DNA of 54,327 bases from Woeseiaceae bacterium (GTDB lineage Bacteria > Pseudomonadota > Gammaproteobacteria > Steroidobacterales > Woeseiaceae). The notes beneath the pieces are model-generated. The model saw nothing but the letters and a program-made list of their open reading frames with translations. It was not told where the DNA came from and did not search any database. Positions 8,828 to 16,412 of the stretch are shown here, piece after piece. The DNA lies in assembly GCA_030066655.1 (NCBI GenBank), contig JASJBE010000054.1, positions 1-54,327 of the forward strand, written 5' to 3'. A program made the position numbers and the translations under genes. How positions within the stretch are numbered: the stretch's first letter is position 1; each line of letters opens with the position of its first letter.

Positions 8828-11191
8828 CTAGGCCTCAGACGGCAGCAGCGCGACGTCGTCAGCGAGTTCGGGCCGCTCCTCTTTGCTACGACCAATCAGC
8901 AGCAGGGCCGGCAGGAGCAGGAAGTCGAGGATCAGCGCGCCGACGATCGACAGGATCGTCATCAGGCCGAGGTCGACATTCATCTTGAACGCCGACGTCG
9001 TCATGACGAAAAAGCCGGCCGCGAGGACAACCGTGTTAACGACGATAGGCATACCGACGTTGTGGAACGCGTAGCGGATCGACTCCTCGACGCTCAACAG
9101 GCGTTCGTCGCGAGCGCGCACATACTTCGACAGCCAATGCACGGTGTCGTCGACAATGATGCCGAGCGAGATCGAAGCGACGGTCGCTACCGAGAAGCCC
9201 ACCTCTCCGACCAACAGAGCCCATAAGCCAAACGTGACCAGGATAGGCAAGCCGTTGGGTACGAGGCTCAGTGTGCCCAGGCGGATACTCCTGAGGGCGA
9301 ACATCATGATTACGGCGATGGCCGCGATCGCTATGATCGTGCCGGTCACCATGTTCTCCATGTTGCGTTCCGAGATGTAGGTGAACATGACCGCCGCACT
9401 GGTCGGCTTCGCGTGCATGTAGGACGGCAGGTTGGCCTGCTGCCATGCCTCGACGTTCGCGAAAAATTGCTTTGTCTCGGCAGAGGTGGCCTGCTCGACC
9501 GTCGCCGTCACGCGAGTCGCAGACTTGTCGACGTTGATACGGTCGTTCAGGTCCAGCCCGTACGGCAGCGAGAGTTCGTAGAGCAGCAGGTACTGCGCCG
9601 ACAGGTCGCGATCGTCGGGAATTCTGTGGTAGCTGTCGTCGTCAGCATGCATGTTGCGGTTGAGCCGCTTCATGATGTCCGAGATCGAATACACATGTGT
9701 CACATGCTTTTCCTCGCGCAGGAAAGCGGTAAACGCCTCCAGGTGCTTGAGGTACTCCGGCTCGGAGATGCCGCCCGCCTCCGCCGCCGGGACCGAGAAT
9801 TCGATCGGGTACAGCCCGAAATGCTCCTGCGCATTGTCGGAATCCACACGGAACTCGATACGATCATCGAAGTACTGCACCCACTGATCGTTGAAGGTCA
9901 GGGTCGGGATAAACGCAACGATAGCGAGCGCGGGCAGGCCCACCACCACGAGCAGGCTGCGGTAGCGACGAATGACGAAATTCGCGAGGGAGTCCATCGC
10001 GCGGACCGACAAGTCCGTGCCGGACTTCTGCTTCACCTTGTACGGCAGCAAGCTCAACGCGGCCGGCAGTACCGTGATCGAGAACATCCACGCTGCGAAA
10101 ATGCCGACGGCCGTGATGTTGCCGAGGTGCCAGTACGGCGGCGAGTCAGAGAAGTTCAACGCCAGGAACCCGACGATCGTCGTCAGCGATGTAATCGCTA
10201 CCGGGAGGAAGTTCAGGCGTACGGCCTCGACCAGCGCGTCGGTCTTCGCCATGCCGTCACGCATCAGGCCTCGCAGCGACATCAGGATATGGATCGAGTC
10301 TGCGACAGCGAGAGTCAGGATCACGACCGTTGCCGACATAGCGATCGGTGTCAGCTTGATCCCGGCAAACCCGGCGACGCCCATTGCAACGATTGTTGAC
10401 AGAAGGATCACGACCAGCGTCGACAGCGTGGCAGCCAGTGAGCGGATGATCAGCCAGGTCAGTACGAAGATGACACCAAACATCAGCGGTGTGAGCGTGC
10501 CGGCGTCCTTCATGCCCGTCTCGGCGAACGCGTTGTTCAACATCGAGACGCCGGTCAGGTGGATGGTCAGCTCAGGATACTTTGCCTCAATGTCGGCCTT
10601 GAGTCCGCGCGCGTGCTCGACGGCCTCGGGGACTTCCATCAGACCTTTCTCGGGGTATTGCAGCACGACGTTGACGGCTGTGACGCCGGCGTCTGCGGTC
10701 AGGATCTGGTTTCTGATCAGCGGCTCTGCCAATGCCACGTCCTGACGCTCCGAAAGAAACGCGTCTTCACGTTTGGCGGCATCCTGTACGAGGTCCTCGA
10801 CGATCAGATCGTCTTCGGTCGCGTAGGTGTGCTGGAAGTTGGATACCGAGTCCACGCGTATCGTGTACGGAATCTGCCAGGCGGCTTCGGTGAGTTCTTC
10901 GACCGCCGCGATGGTATCGCGGTCGAACGCAACACCGACTTTCGGTTCGACGACGAAGAAGAAATTGTCGTTCTTCGTATAAGTACGCTGCAGATCCTCG
11001 AAGGCCTGTAGTTCGGGATTCGCTTCCGAGAAGAAGACGCGATAGTTCGTGGAAAACTCGAGCCTTGTAACACCCGATCCGATCAACGCCGCTGCGAGCA
11101 GAGCGCCCAGCAACACGAGGCCGCGGTGACGGATGACGCGTTGTGTCAGTGCCGCTGCGAAGCGGTCGATGGCCTTGAAGTAAGAACCCAT
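8828..11191 (-). CDS. MMPL/RND-type exporter
   Basis: A 787-residue inner-membrane transporter of the MMPL branch of the RND superfamily. One TM helix (residues about 23-45) precedes a periplasmic domain. A five-helix block follows (about 235-390) with LAVADSIHILMSLRG, the TM4-type Asp. The second half repeats the plan, with LGIIVDDTVHWLSKYVRARD and a final five-helix block to about residue 770. The duplicated layout and the Asp-Ser/Asp-Asp motifs are those of proton-driven MMPL pumps, which in bacteria often move lipids, hopanoids or carotenoids. It lies between tetR (66 bases upstream) and the LolA-like gene (25 bases downstream). A near-palindrome also found before tetR lies 37 bases upstream of its ATG, suggesting repression by that TetR protein. 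Confidence 0.88.
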   Translation of the reverse strand: MGSYFKAIDRFAAALTQRVIRHRGLVLLGALLAAALIGSGVTRLEFSTNYRVFFSEANPELQAFEDLQRTYTKNDNFFFVVEPKVGVAFDRDTIAAVEELTEAAWQIPYTIRVDSVSNFQHTYATEDDLIVEDLVQDAAKREDAFLSERQDVALAEPLIRNQILTADAGVTAVNVVLQYPEKGLMEVPEAVEHARGLKADIEAKYPELTIHLTGVSMLNNAFAETGMKDAGTLTPLMFGVIFVLTWLIIRSLAATLSTLVVILLSTIVAMGVAGFAGIKLTPIAMSATVVILTLAVADSIHILMSLRGLMRDGMAKTDALVEAVRLNFLPVAITSLTTIVGFLALNFSDSPPYWHLGNITAVGIFAAWMFSITVLPAALSLLPYKVKQKSGTDLSVRAMDSLANFVIRRYRSLLVVVGLPALAIVAFIPTLTFNDQWVQYFDDRIEFRVDSDNAQEHFGLYPIEFSVPAAEAGGISEPEYLKHLEAFTAFLREEKHVTHVYSISDIMKRLNRNMHADDDSYHRIPDDRDLSAQYLLLYELSLPYGLDLNDRINVDKSATRVTATVEQATSAETKQFFANVEAWQQANLPSYMHAKPTSAAVMFTYISERNMENMVTGTIIAIAAIAVIMMFALRSIRLGTLSLVPNGLPILVTFGLWALLVGEVGFSVATVASISLGIIVDDTVHWLSKYVRARDERLLSVEESIRYAFHNVGMPIVVNTVVLAAGFFVMTTSAFKMNVDLGLMTILSIVGALILDFLLLPALLLIGRSKEERPELADDVALLPSEA

Positions 11192-11227
11192 GGTTATCTC
11201 CGTTATAACTTTTAGTTACTATTCTTT

Positions 11228-11237
11228 ACTGATCGGT
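11228..11237. promoter_or_regulatory. Candidate TetR operator before MMPL gene
   Basis: ACTGATCGGT, a near-palindrome centred on GATC, lies in the 66-base gap between tetR and the exporter gene. The same 10-mer occurs, with flanking CTT(G/T), in front of tetR itself (11899-11908, opposite strand reading). Two occurrences at similar distances (37 and 42 bases) from the two start codons of one operon are the signature expected for a shared repressor site. Confidence 0.55.
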
Positions 11238-11257
11238 CATAAATTAGACAAAAAAAC

Positions 11258-11857
11258 TCAAACCCAGCTGTCGATCAAATTTTCAATATTGTCGAGGAGG
11301 GGCTGCCCGTCCATGAAGGCTTTGACGAGGGTCGCCGAGCCAGCCAACGTCACCATCAGCTGCAGCGCGAGTTTCTCGGGAGCCAGCTCCGCGCGGATCT
11401 CGCCCGCCTGTTGGGCCTTGCCGATCATGTCGGCTATGAAGCGCATGCGCTTCCTGCTAATGGTTTTGAGCGCTTCGCGCACTTCCGGGTCATGCGGGGC
11501 CAGTTCCACCATGGTGTTCACCATCATGCAGCCCTTCTCGCTCTTAGCTTCCGACGCAATCATGTCAACCATCGCGCGAATGTTCTCGAGCGGCGACTCG
11601 GAGTCGTACGCCACCGCCGCCGCCTTGCCGAATTCCACGTCCGCGTAGTGATGCAGCGATTCCATGAACAGCTTGTGCTTGTCGCCGAACGCCTGGTAGA
11701 GGCTGCCTTTGTGAAGACCCGTCCGGCAGCACAGGTCCGACATCGATGTAGCCTCATAACCCTTGGTCCAGAACGCATCCATAGCCGCCTCGAGGGCAGC
11801 TTCCTTGTCGAACTCGCGAGGTCGACCAACGGATCGGGTTGTGGAGTCTCCAGCCAT
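11258..11857 (-). CDS. TetR/AcrR-family transcriptional regulator
   Basis: A 199-residue one-component repressor. An N-terminal TetR helix-turn-helix (residues about 17-65) is visible: ALEAAMDAFWTKGYEATSMS, then CCRTGLHKGSLYQAFGDKHK. The C-terminal all-helical ligand and dimer domain contains GCMMVNTMVELAPHDPEVRE, seen in AcrR-like proteins. It is the first gene of the minus-strand operon with the MMPL exporter, LolA-like protein and outer-membrane barrel, and so probably senses the exported compound or a related stress. It likely represses itself and the exporter through the repeated ACTGATCGGT sites. The inducer is unknown. Confidence 0.92.
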   Translation of the reverse strand: MAGDSTTRSVGRPREFDKEAALEAAMDAFWTKGYEATSMSDLCCRTGLHKGSLYQAFGDKHKLFMESLHHYADVEFGKAAAVAYDSESPLENIRAMVDMIASEAKSEKGCMMVNTMVELAPHDPEVREALKTISRKRMRFIADMIGKAQQAGEIRAELAPEKLALQLMVTLAGSATLVKAFMDGQPLLDNIENLIDSWV

Positions 11858-11898
11858 ATCGTAGAGCTAATTCTTGAACGTATGGTCGTGAATATAGA

Positions 11899-11908
11899 AC
11901 CGATCAGT
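11899..11908. promoter_or_regulatory. Candidate TetR operator before tetR
   Basis: ACCGATCAGT on the plus strand is the exact reverse complement of the site at 11228-11237. It lies 42 bases upstream of the tetR start, with TTCTTG and TATA-like sequence around it, a place where binding would block tetR transcription. Confidence 0.5.
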
Positions 11909-11951
11909 CAAGAATGCAAGGATGGGCTGGAATCTTTCTTCTTATCGGCGC

Positions 11952-12920
11952 TCAATGACGGGTTGGCGAGGCTGGCATCACGAGGTTGGCCTTCCTCGCC
12001 GCCGTCTCGATCGTCAGCTCGGCGCCCGAGTTGAAATCCAGATAATCGGCCTCGACACCATCGCTGAAGATGACGCCGTTAGTCGGCATCCTGCTCGAGA
12101 TCCGTAACGGTGTTCTCCGGTTGACGATGCCATGCACAATGCTCGCCTGTGTCGCCCGACTCGGAAACGGCTCCCTGACCGAGTAGACGAGGTCTTCGGA
12201 GTCCCACGGCAGTCTTCCCTGATCGGGAGGTGGCAGGACGGTGCCACCCAGCGCCTCAACAACACCGGCGGCGCCCGCATAGACGGACTGCAGCCAGCCC
12301 GTCGAGCCCGCACCGGTCGATACGATGATGCCTGACGATGACTGGTTCTCTGTTCGGCCGCCGGCCTCGATGACGTAGCGTGCGGACACGTGCGAGTTCG
12401 CGCCAATGAAGAAATCGTTGAATGCCAGCAGGGTCTGCCCGTCCTCCAGCGACGCCTTCGCTAGCGTTACTGATTGCGTGTGTTGGTCTGCATGCGGCGC
12501 GTACAGCGTCAGGTGCAGTTGCGGTTCGACGGTCTCGGTTGTGAACGGCAACAGGACGCCGTCGAATCGATCAGGGTCCGGGTTCACGGCGAGGATTGGC
12601 TGACCGGAGAGGTACTTGGCCGTATTCGAGACCAGCCCGTCCTGGCCGACCGTGATCACGAGATCGTCATCGCCAAACATGAAGCGCGGCACCAGCTCCC
12701 TGCCGATCGTCTGTGACTTGATTGAGCCGGGGATTGCCTGTCGCACCTTCTTGAGCACGGCCTGGTGCTTAACGTGCGCTTCTTCGATCGCGTCGAAACA
12801 CTGTCCGGCCTGCTGCAGGTAGAACTTCGCCTGTGCCTTCGTATTGAAGCGCCGCACGAGATCATCGAGCTCGGTACTCCGAGTCACGATGATCACGTTC
12901 TCATAGCGTGCGCGCGCCAT
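11952..12920 (-). CDS. NAD kinase-like protein
   Basis: A 322-residue protein of the NAD/sphingosine-kinase fold. The glycine-rich phosphate motif is GQDGLVSNTAKYL (usual form GGDGT or GGDGN, so the second Gly is Gln while the catalytic Asp remains). Downstream come NPDPDRFDGVLLPF and SSSGIIVSTGAGSTGWLQS, matching the NADK nucleotide-binding loop with the conserved Ser-Thr-Gly-Ser-Thr-Gly-like stretch. The likely reaction is phosphorylation of NAD to NADP, though the substrate could differ because this group is divergent from PpnK. It is the last gene of the Nudix-SPFH-NADK operon and starts 10 bases after the SPFH stop. The context ties it to NAD or ADP-ribose metabolism. Confidence 0.8.
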   Translation of the reverse strand: MARARYENVIIVTRSTELDDLVRRFNTKAQAKFYLQQAGQCFDAIEEAHVKHQAVLKKVRQAIPGSIKSQTIGRELVPRFMFGDDDLVITVGQDGLVSNTAKYLSGQPILAVNPDPDRFDGVLLPFTTETVEPQLHLTLYAPHADQHTQSVTLAKASLEDGQTLLAFNDFFIGANSHVSARYVIEAGGRTENQSSSGIIVSTGAGSTGWLQSVYAGAAGVVEALGGTVLPPPDQGRLPWDSEDLVYSVREPFPSRATQASIVHGIVNRRTPLRISSRMPTNGVIFSDGVEADYLDFNSGAELTIETAARKANLVMPASPTRH

Positions 12921-12930
12921 GCTTCCTGCC

Positions 12931-13821
12931 TCAGGCGGCGCGTTCGCCGTTCGAGTGCGACACGAAGGAGACGACCTTGCTCAGAAGGTCGGGCGTGATG
13001 CTCAGGTTGTCGATCCTGCCGGCATTGGCGGCCCATTCCTTCAGCGCAAGACCGACGAGGGCCTGCGGTGGCAGCTCGCCGTACGGTTCGAGCTTGAGCT
13101 CCTCGGCCTTCGCTTCGGCTTCCGCTAGCGCGAGGCTGTTGCGAGCCTGCATGTCGACGAGGTCCTTCCTGCGATTCTCGAGTTCGACATCGGTGTTCAT
13201 CTCCGACTCGCGTATCTTGCGCTCCTCATCCACCGCAGACTTGCGGCGGGCGTAGATGGCCTGGTCGGCACGCCGGTGAAGGCTTTCTCGAAAATCAGCC
13301 TCCAGCGCTTTTTGCATCTCCGGTGTCGGCTTGATCGCCGAGAAGTGCAGTCCCTCTAGCACGACATGCAGTTCTTCGAGTTCAGCCGACGATCTTACGG
13401 CCGCCTTCACCGTCTCTTCGAGCTCCTTGACGCGGGTCAACGCTTCTTCCAGGCCCAGGCCGTTTATCTCGTTTCGAATATGTGCCTGGACGCCGTTGAC
13501 GAGGCGTTCGACCATGTGGTCCGGGTCTTCACTCGTGTACCTGTGTGTCTTTGGCGAGATCGTGAAGTCGAGGCGCTTGGCCAGCTCGGTCGGCTCAGTC
13601 ACCCGGTAGGTCAAGGTTCCCTGTACTGAGACCTCCTGATAGTCGGCCGTTGTCTCGTTGAAGATGAAGAGGCTGTCCTGGCTGGATACCGGGATCACGG
13701 CAATAGACGTGGTTCGCGGCAGGTAGAAGAAGTTGATGCCGGCGCCGTGTTTCTTGAGTTTGCCGTTCCGGTGGCTCAAGACGTAGCTATTGGGTTCGCC
13801 TTTGTAGTAGTTGATCAACAT
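12931..13821 (-). CDS. SPFH/band-7 domain protein
   Basis: A 296-residue protein with an SPFH domain over about residues 20-190 (VSVQGTLTYRVTEPTELAKR and the segment up to RSSAELEELHVVLEGLHFSA), then a charged helical, probably coiled-coil, stretch (about 165-250) that normally drives oligomerisation. Unlike stomatins it has no N-terminal hydrophobic helix, so it should be soluble or peripherally membrane-bound. SPFH proteins form ring or cage scaffolds for partner enzymes. It sits between the Nudix and NAD kinase-like genes with gaps of 8 and 10 bases, so the three are almost certainly cotranscribed. A scaffold for NAD-related enzymes is inference. Confidence 0.82.
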   Translation of the reverse strand: MLINYYKGEPNSYVLSHRNGKLKKHGAGINFFYLPRTTSIAVIPVSSQDSLFIFNETTADYQEVSVQGTLTYRVTEPTELAKRLDFTISPKTHRYTSEDPDHMVERLVNGVQAHIRNEINGLGLEEALTRVKELEETVKAAVRSSAELEELHVVLEGLHFSAIKPTPEMQKALEADFRESLHRRADQAIYARRKSAVDEERKIRESEMNTDVELENRRKDLVDMQARNSLALAEAEAKAEELKLEPYGELPPQALVGLALKEWAANAGRIDNLSITPDLLSKVVSFVSHSNGERAA

Positions 13822-13829
13822 GATTCACC

Positions 13830-14498
13830 TCACTTGATAATCTCGATCCGTCCCGGATCTTTGGCTCGGTACAATTTGGCGGGACGGTGCGCGCCGTCGC
13901 GCCTGTCCTTACCGGTATCCTCGACCAGGTCGAGGCCCAGGATGCGTTTGCGGAAGTTCCGCTTGTCCATCGGTTTGCGGTGGATGACTTCGTACACGTG
14001 CTGCAGTTCGGACAACGTGAATTCCCGCGGCATGAACTGGAGCGCGATCGTCGAGTACTCGAGTTTCGCGCTCAGGCGCTCGAAGGCCATGTCGAGAATG
14101 GCAGCATGATCGAAGGCGAGCTCCGGGAGTTCCTGCATCCCGATCCAGCTGACGCCCTCGGCATCCGAACCGGCCTTGATGTCTATTTCGTCGGTCGGTA
14201 TGAGCGCGTAATAAGCCACGGTGATGACCCGTTCACGGGGATCCCGGTCAGGCGCACCGAAGGTATAGAGCTGCTCGAGAAAGACGTCGGAGACGCCCGT
14301 CTCCTCCTCGAGTTCGCGGCGGGCGCCCTCCTCCAGGTCTTCATCCATGTCGACAAAGCCGCCGGGCAGGGCCCACATGCCCTGGTATGGCGGCATGCCT
14401 CGCTTGATCAGCAGGACCTTGAGCTCGTCGTGGCGTATCGTGAAGATTACGATATCGGTCGTAACTGACGGATGCGGATATTCGTAGGTGTAAGCCAT
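13830..14498 (-). CDS. NrtR-like Nudix hydrolase with C-terminal winged helix
   Basis: A 222-residue two-domain protein. Residues about 8-145 are a Nudix domain with an intact Nudix box (GFVDMDE, then REL, EEETGV at about residues 47-69), so hydrolysis of ADP-ribose or a related nucleotide remains possible. Residues about 150-222 (FTLSELQHVYEVIHRKPMDK, then NFRKRILGLDLV) form the winged-helix domain seen in NrtR, the repressor of NAD biosynthesis genes. It is the first gene of the operon with the SPFH and NAD kinase-like genes. A strong palindrome lies 20 bases upstream of its ATG and is the likely self-operator. It could instead be a plain ADP-ribose pyrophosphatase, but the C-terminal domain and context favour NrtR. 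Confidence 0.85.
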   Translation of the reverse strand: MAYTYEYPHPSVTTDIVIFTIRHDELKVLLIKRGMPPYQGMWALPGGFVDMDEDLEEGARRELEEETGVSDVFLEQLYTFGAPDRDPRERVITVAYYALIPTDEIDIKAGSDAEGVSWIGMQELPELAFDHAAILDMAFERLSAKLEYSTIALQFMPREFTLSELQHVYEVIHRKPMDKRNFRKRILGLDLVEDTGKDRRDGAHRPAKLYRAKDPGRIEIIK

Positions 14499-14517
14499 CT
14501 GACTACTTCGTGTTGAT

Positions 14518-14550
14518 TTGACACTTACAATAGTGTCAATCTTACACTAA
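14518..14550. promoter_or_regulatory. Candidate NrtR operator (overlapping palindromes)
   Basis: TTGACACT (14518-14525) and AGTGTCAA (14532-14539) are exact inverted repeats separated by TACAAT. A second, overlapping pair AGTGT/ACACT uses 14532-14536 and 14544-14548. The region is AT-rich and lies 20-52 bases upstream of the Nudix/NrtR-like start, where a promoter is expected. NrtR proteins bind inverted repeats of about this size; the match to any published motif was not checked. Confidence 0.6.
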
Positions 14551-14666
14551 GTCAAGGCGAATACGACATAATCTGCAGACGCGTTGCCGCGATACTCTGC
14601 GTTCATGCGACCTTCGCGCCGCTGGGTGAAACCGGTAAGTCTGCCGGGCAAACGTCTGTGAGCGAT

Positions 14667-16259
14667 CTACGCAGCTTCGGCGGACTTGATCGAGTCCGCA
14701 ATCTTTTCCGCGATCATGATCGTCGGGGCGTTGGTATTGCCTGAGACCAGCGTCGGCATAATCGACGCATCGACGACACGAAGCGCTTCAATGCCGCGAA
14801 CCTGGCCTGCCGGATCGACGACCGAGGTCGCATCCGATCCCATGCGGCAGGTGCCGACCGGGTGGTAGATCGAGTCGCCTCGATAGCGGATGTCGTCAAT
14901 CATCGCGTCGTCAGTGGCATCGCTGCCGATGTACATCGGTCGAGGCGCGACGCTGTCGAACGCCGACGCGTCGAGGATGCGGTTCACCAGCCTCGCTCCT
15001 TTCAGCGTGCGGGTGACGTCGTCCTCGGTGCTGAGGAAATTGGGGTCGATGTTCGGTACTGAGCGCGGGTTGGCGTCTTTCAGCGTCACGCTGCCGCGGC
15101 TCTCGGGTCGCAGCACGCAGATATGGCAGGAGATGCCGGCGACGAAGTGTCTCTTGCGGCCGTGGTCATCGACGATGCCGGTCACGTAGTGCAGCTGGAT
15201 GTCCGGTTCCGGCTCATCACTCGAAGTACGGATGAACCCACCGGCTTCTGCAAGGTTTGACGTGAACGGCCCCTTGCCCTTTCGGTATTGCAGAAAATCC
15301 GGGATCGCGCGCAGCGTCCGCGATAGCGTGTATCCCATGGCCTTCGATGACTTAACCCGTCGTATGATCGTGTAGTCGAAATGGTCCTGCAGGTTCTGCC
15401 CGACGTCGGGCGCATCGTGGACCACGTCGATGCCATGTTCCTTGAGGTGAGACGCCGGGCCGATGCCGGAGAGCATCAACAGCTGCGGAGACTGCAACGC
15501 ACCTGCCGACAACAGTACTTCGCGGTTCGCTTTCGCCGTCACCGTGCCGCCGCCGTTGCGGTATTCGACACCGACCGCGCGCTTGTTGTCGATGACTACC
15601 TTGTCGACTTGCGCGCCGGTAACGACGGTCAGGTTCTTGCGCTCCATTGCCGGCACCAGGTAGGCGACGGCCGCGCTGCAGCGGCGCCCGTCTCGCTGGG
15701 TCACCTGGTAGTAACCCACACCTTCCTGGCTCTCGCCGTTGAAGTCATCGTTTAATGGCAGGTTGAGCTGTTGTGACGCCTCGACGAACATGTCGCTCAA
15801 CGGGTTCTTGTAGCGAAGATCGCTGACAGTCAGCGGTCCGCCCGTACCGTGATACTCGCTTTCGCCACGTTGCTGGTCCTGCGCTTTCTTGAAGTAAGGC
15901 AGAACGTCCTGGTACGACCACCCGGTTGCGCCCGCCGCCTCCCAACGACCGTAGTCCGCGGCCGTACCGCGGATGTAGATCATCGCGTTGACCGAGCTCG
16001 AGCCGCCGAGCACCCGGCCGCGCGGCTGGTAGCCGAGTCGGCCATTCAGTTGCTTCTGGGGCACCGTATCGAAGCACCAGTTGATCTTCTTGTTTTCGCT
16101 CATGAGCGAGAAGCCCATGGGCATGTGAATCAGCGGATGGCTATCCACCGGGCCTGCCTCGATCAGGCAGACACGCACCCCCTCGTCTTCACTCAGTCGA
16201 TTGGCCAGTACGCAACCGGCGGAACCGGCGCCGACAACGATGTAGTCGAACGATTCCAT
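14667..16259 (-). CDS. GMC-family FAD oxidoreductase (choline/alcohol dehydrogenase-like)
   Basis: A 530-residue flavoenzyme of the glucose-methanol-choline family, like BetA or AlkJ. It begins with the FAD dinucleotide motif DYIVVGAGSAGCVLANRL, followed by GMC signature 1 (GRVLGGSSSVNAMIYIRG) near residue 80 and signature 2 near residue 255 (GALQSPQLLMLSGIGP). The C-terminal active-site region holds YHPVGTCRMG and GNTNAPTIMIAEK, with the catalytic His and Asn. It probably oxidises a primary alcohol or choline to the aldehyde. The ATG at 16259 is chosen because it opens at the FAD motif; the in-frame upstream start at 16349 adds 30 residues with no domain. No betaine aldehyde dehydrogenase or BetI lies nearby, so choline is not indicated. 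Confidence 0.9.
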   Translation of the reverse strand: MESFDYIVVGAGSAGCVLANRLSEDEGVRVCLIEAGPVDSHPLIHMPMGFSLMSENKKINWCFDTVPQKQLNGRLGYQPRGRVLGGSSSVNAMIYIRGTAADYGRWEAAGATGWSYQDVLPYFKKAQDQQRGESEYHGTGGPLTVSDLRYKNPLSDMFVEASQQLNLPLNDDFNGESQEGVGYYQVTQRDGRRCSAAVAYLVPAMERKNLTVVTGAQVDKVVIDNKRAVGVEYRNGGGTVTAKANREVLLSAGALQSPQLLMLSGIGPASHLKEHGIDVVHDAPDVGQNLQDHFDYTIIRRVKSSKAMGYTLSRTLRAIPDFLQYRKGKGPFTSNLAEAGGFIRTSSDEPEPDIQLHYVTGIVDDHGRKRHFVAGISCHICVLRPESRGSVTLKDANPRSVPNIDPNFLSTEDDVTRTLKGARLVNRILDASAFDSVAPRPMYIGSDATDDAMIDDIRYRGDSIYHPVGTCRMGSDATSVVDPAGQVRGIEALRVVDASIMPTLVSGNTNAPTIMIAEKIADSIKSAEAA

Positions 16260-16412
16260 GCCGTTATTGTAATCGATGAGCCCTCGAATAAGGTTCCGCC
16301 GGGCATCAAAAAATGTAAGCTTTTCACGGCGTTCTGTGACCAATGACACTGCCGGACAGGGTCCGCAGCGCTATATTTGGGGGCGGTTTCCGTTGCCCGA
16401 ACTGTGCAAGCA

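Noticed and set aside
9413..10399. A 328-codon open frame on the plus strand inside the MMPL gene
   Set aside because: It is antisense to conserved transporter sequence, has an R/H/Q/V-rich composition and no recognisable motif.
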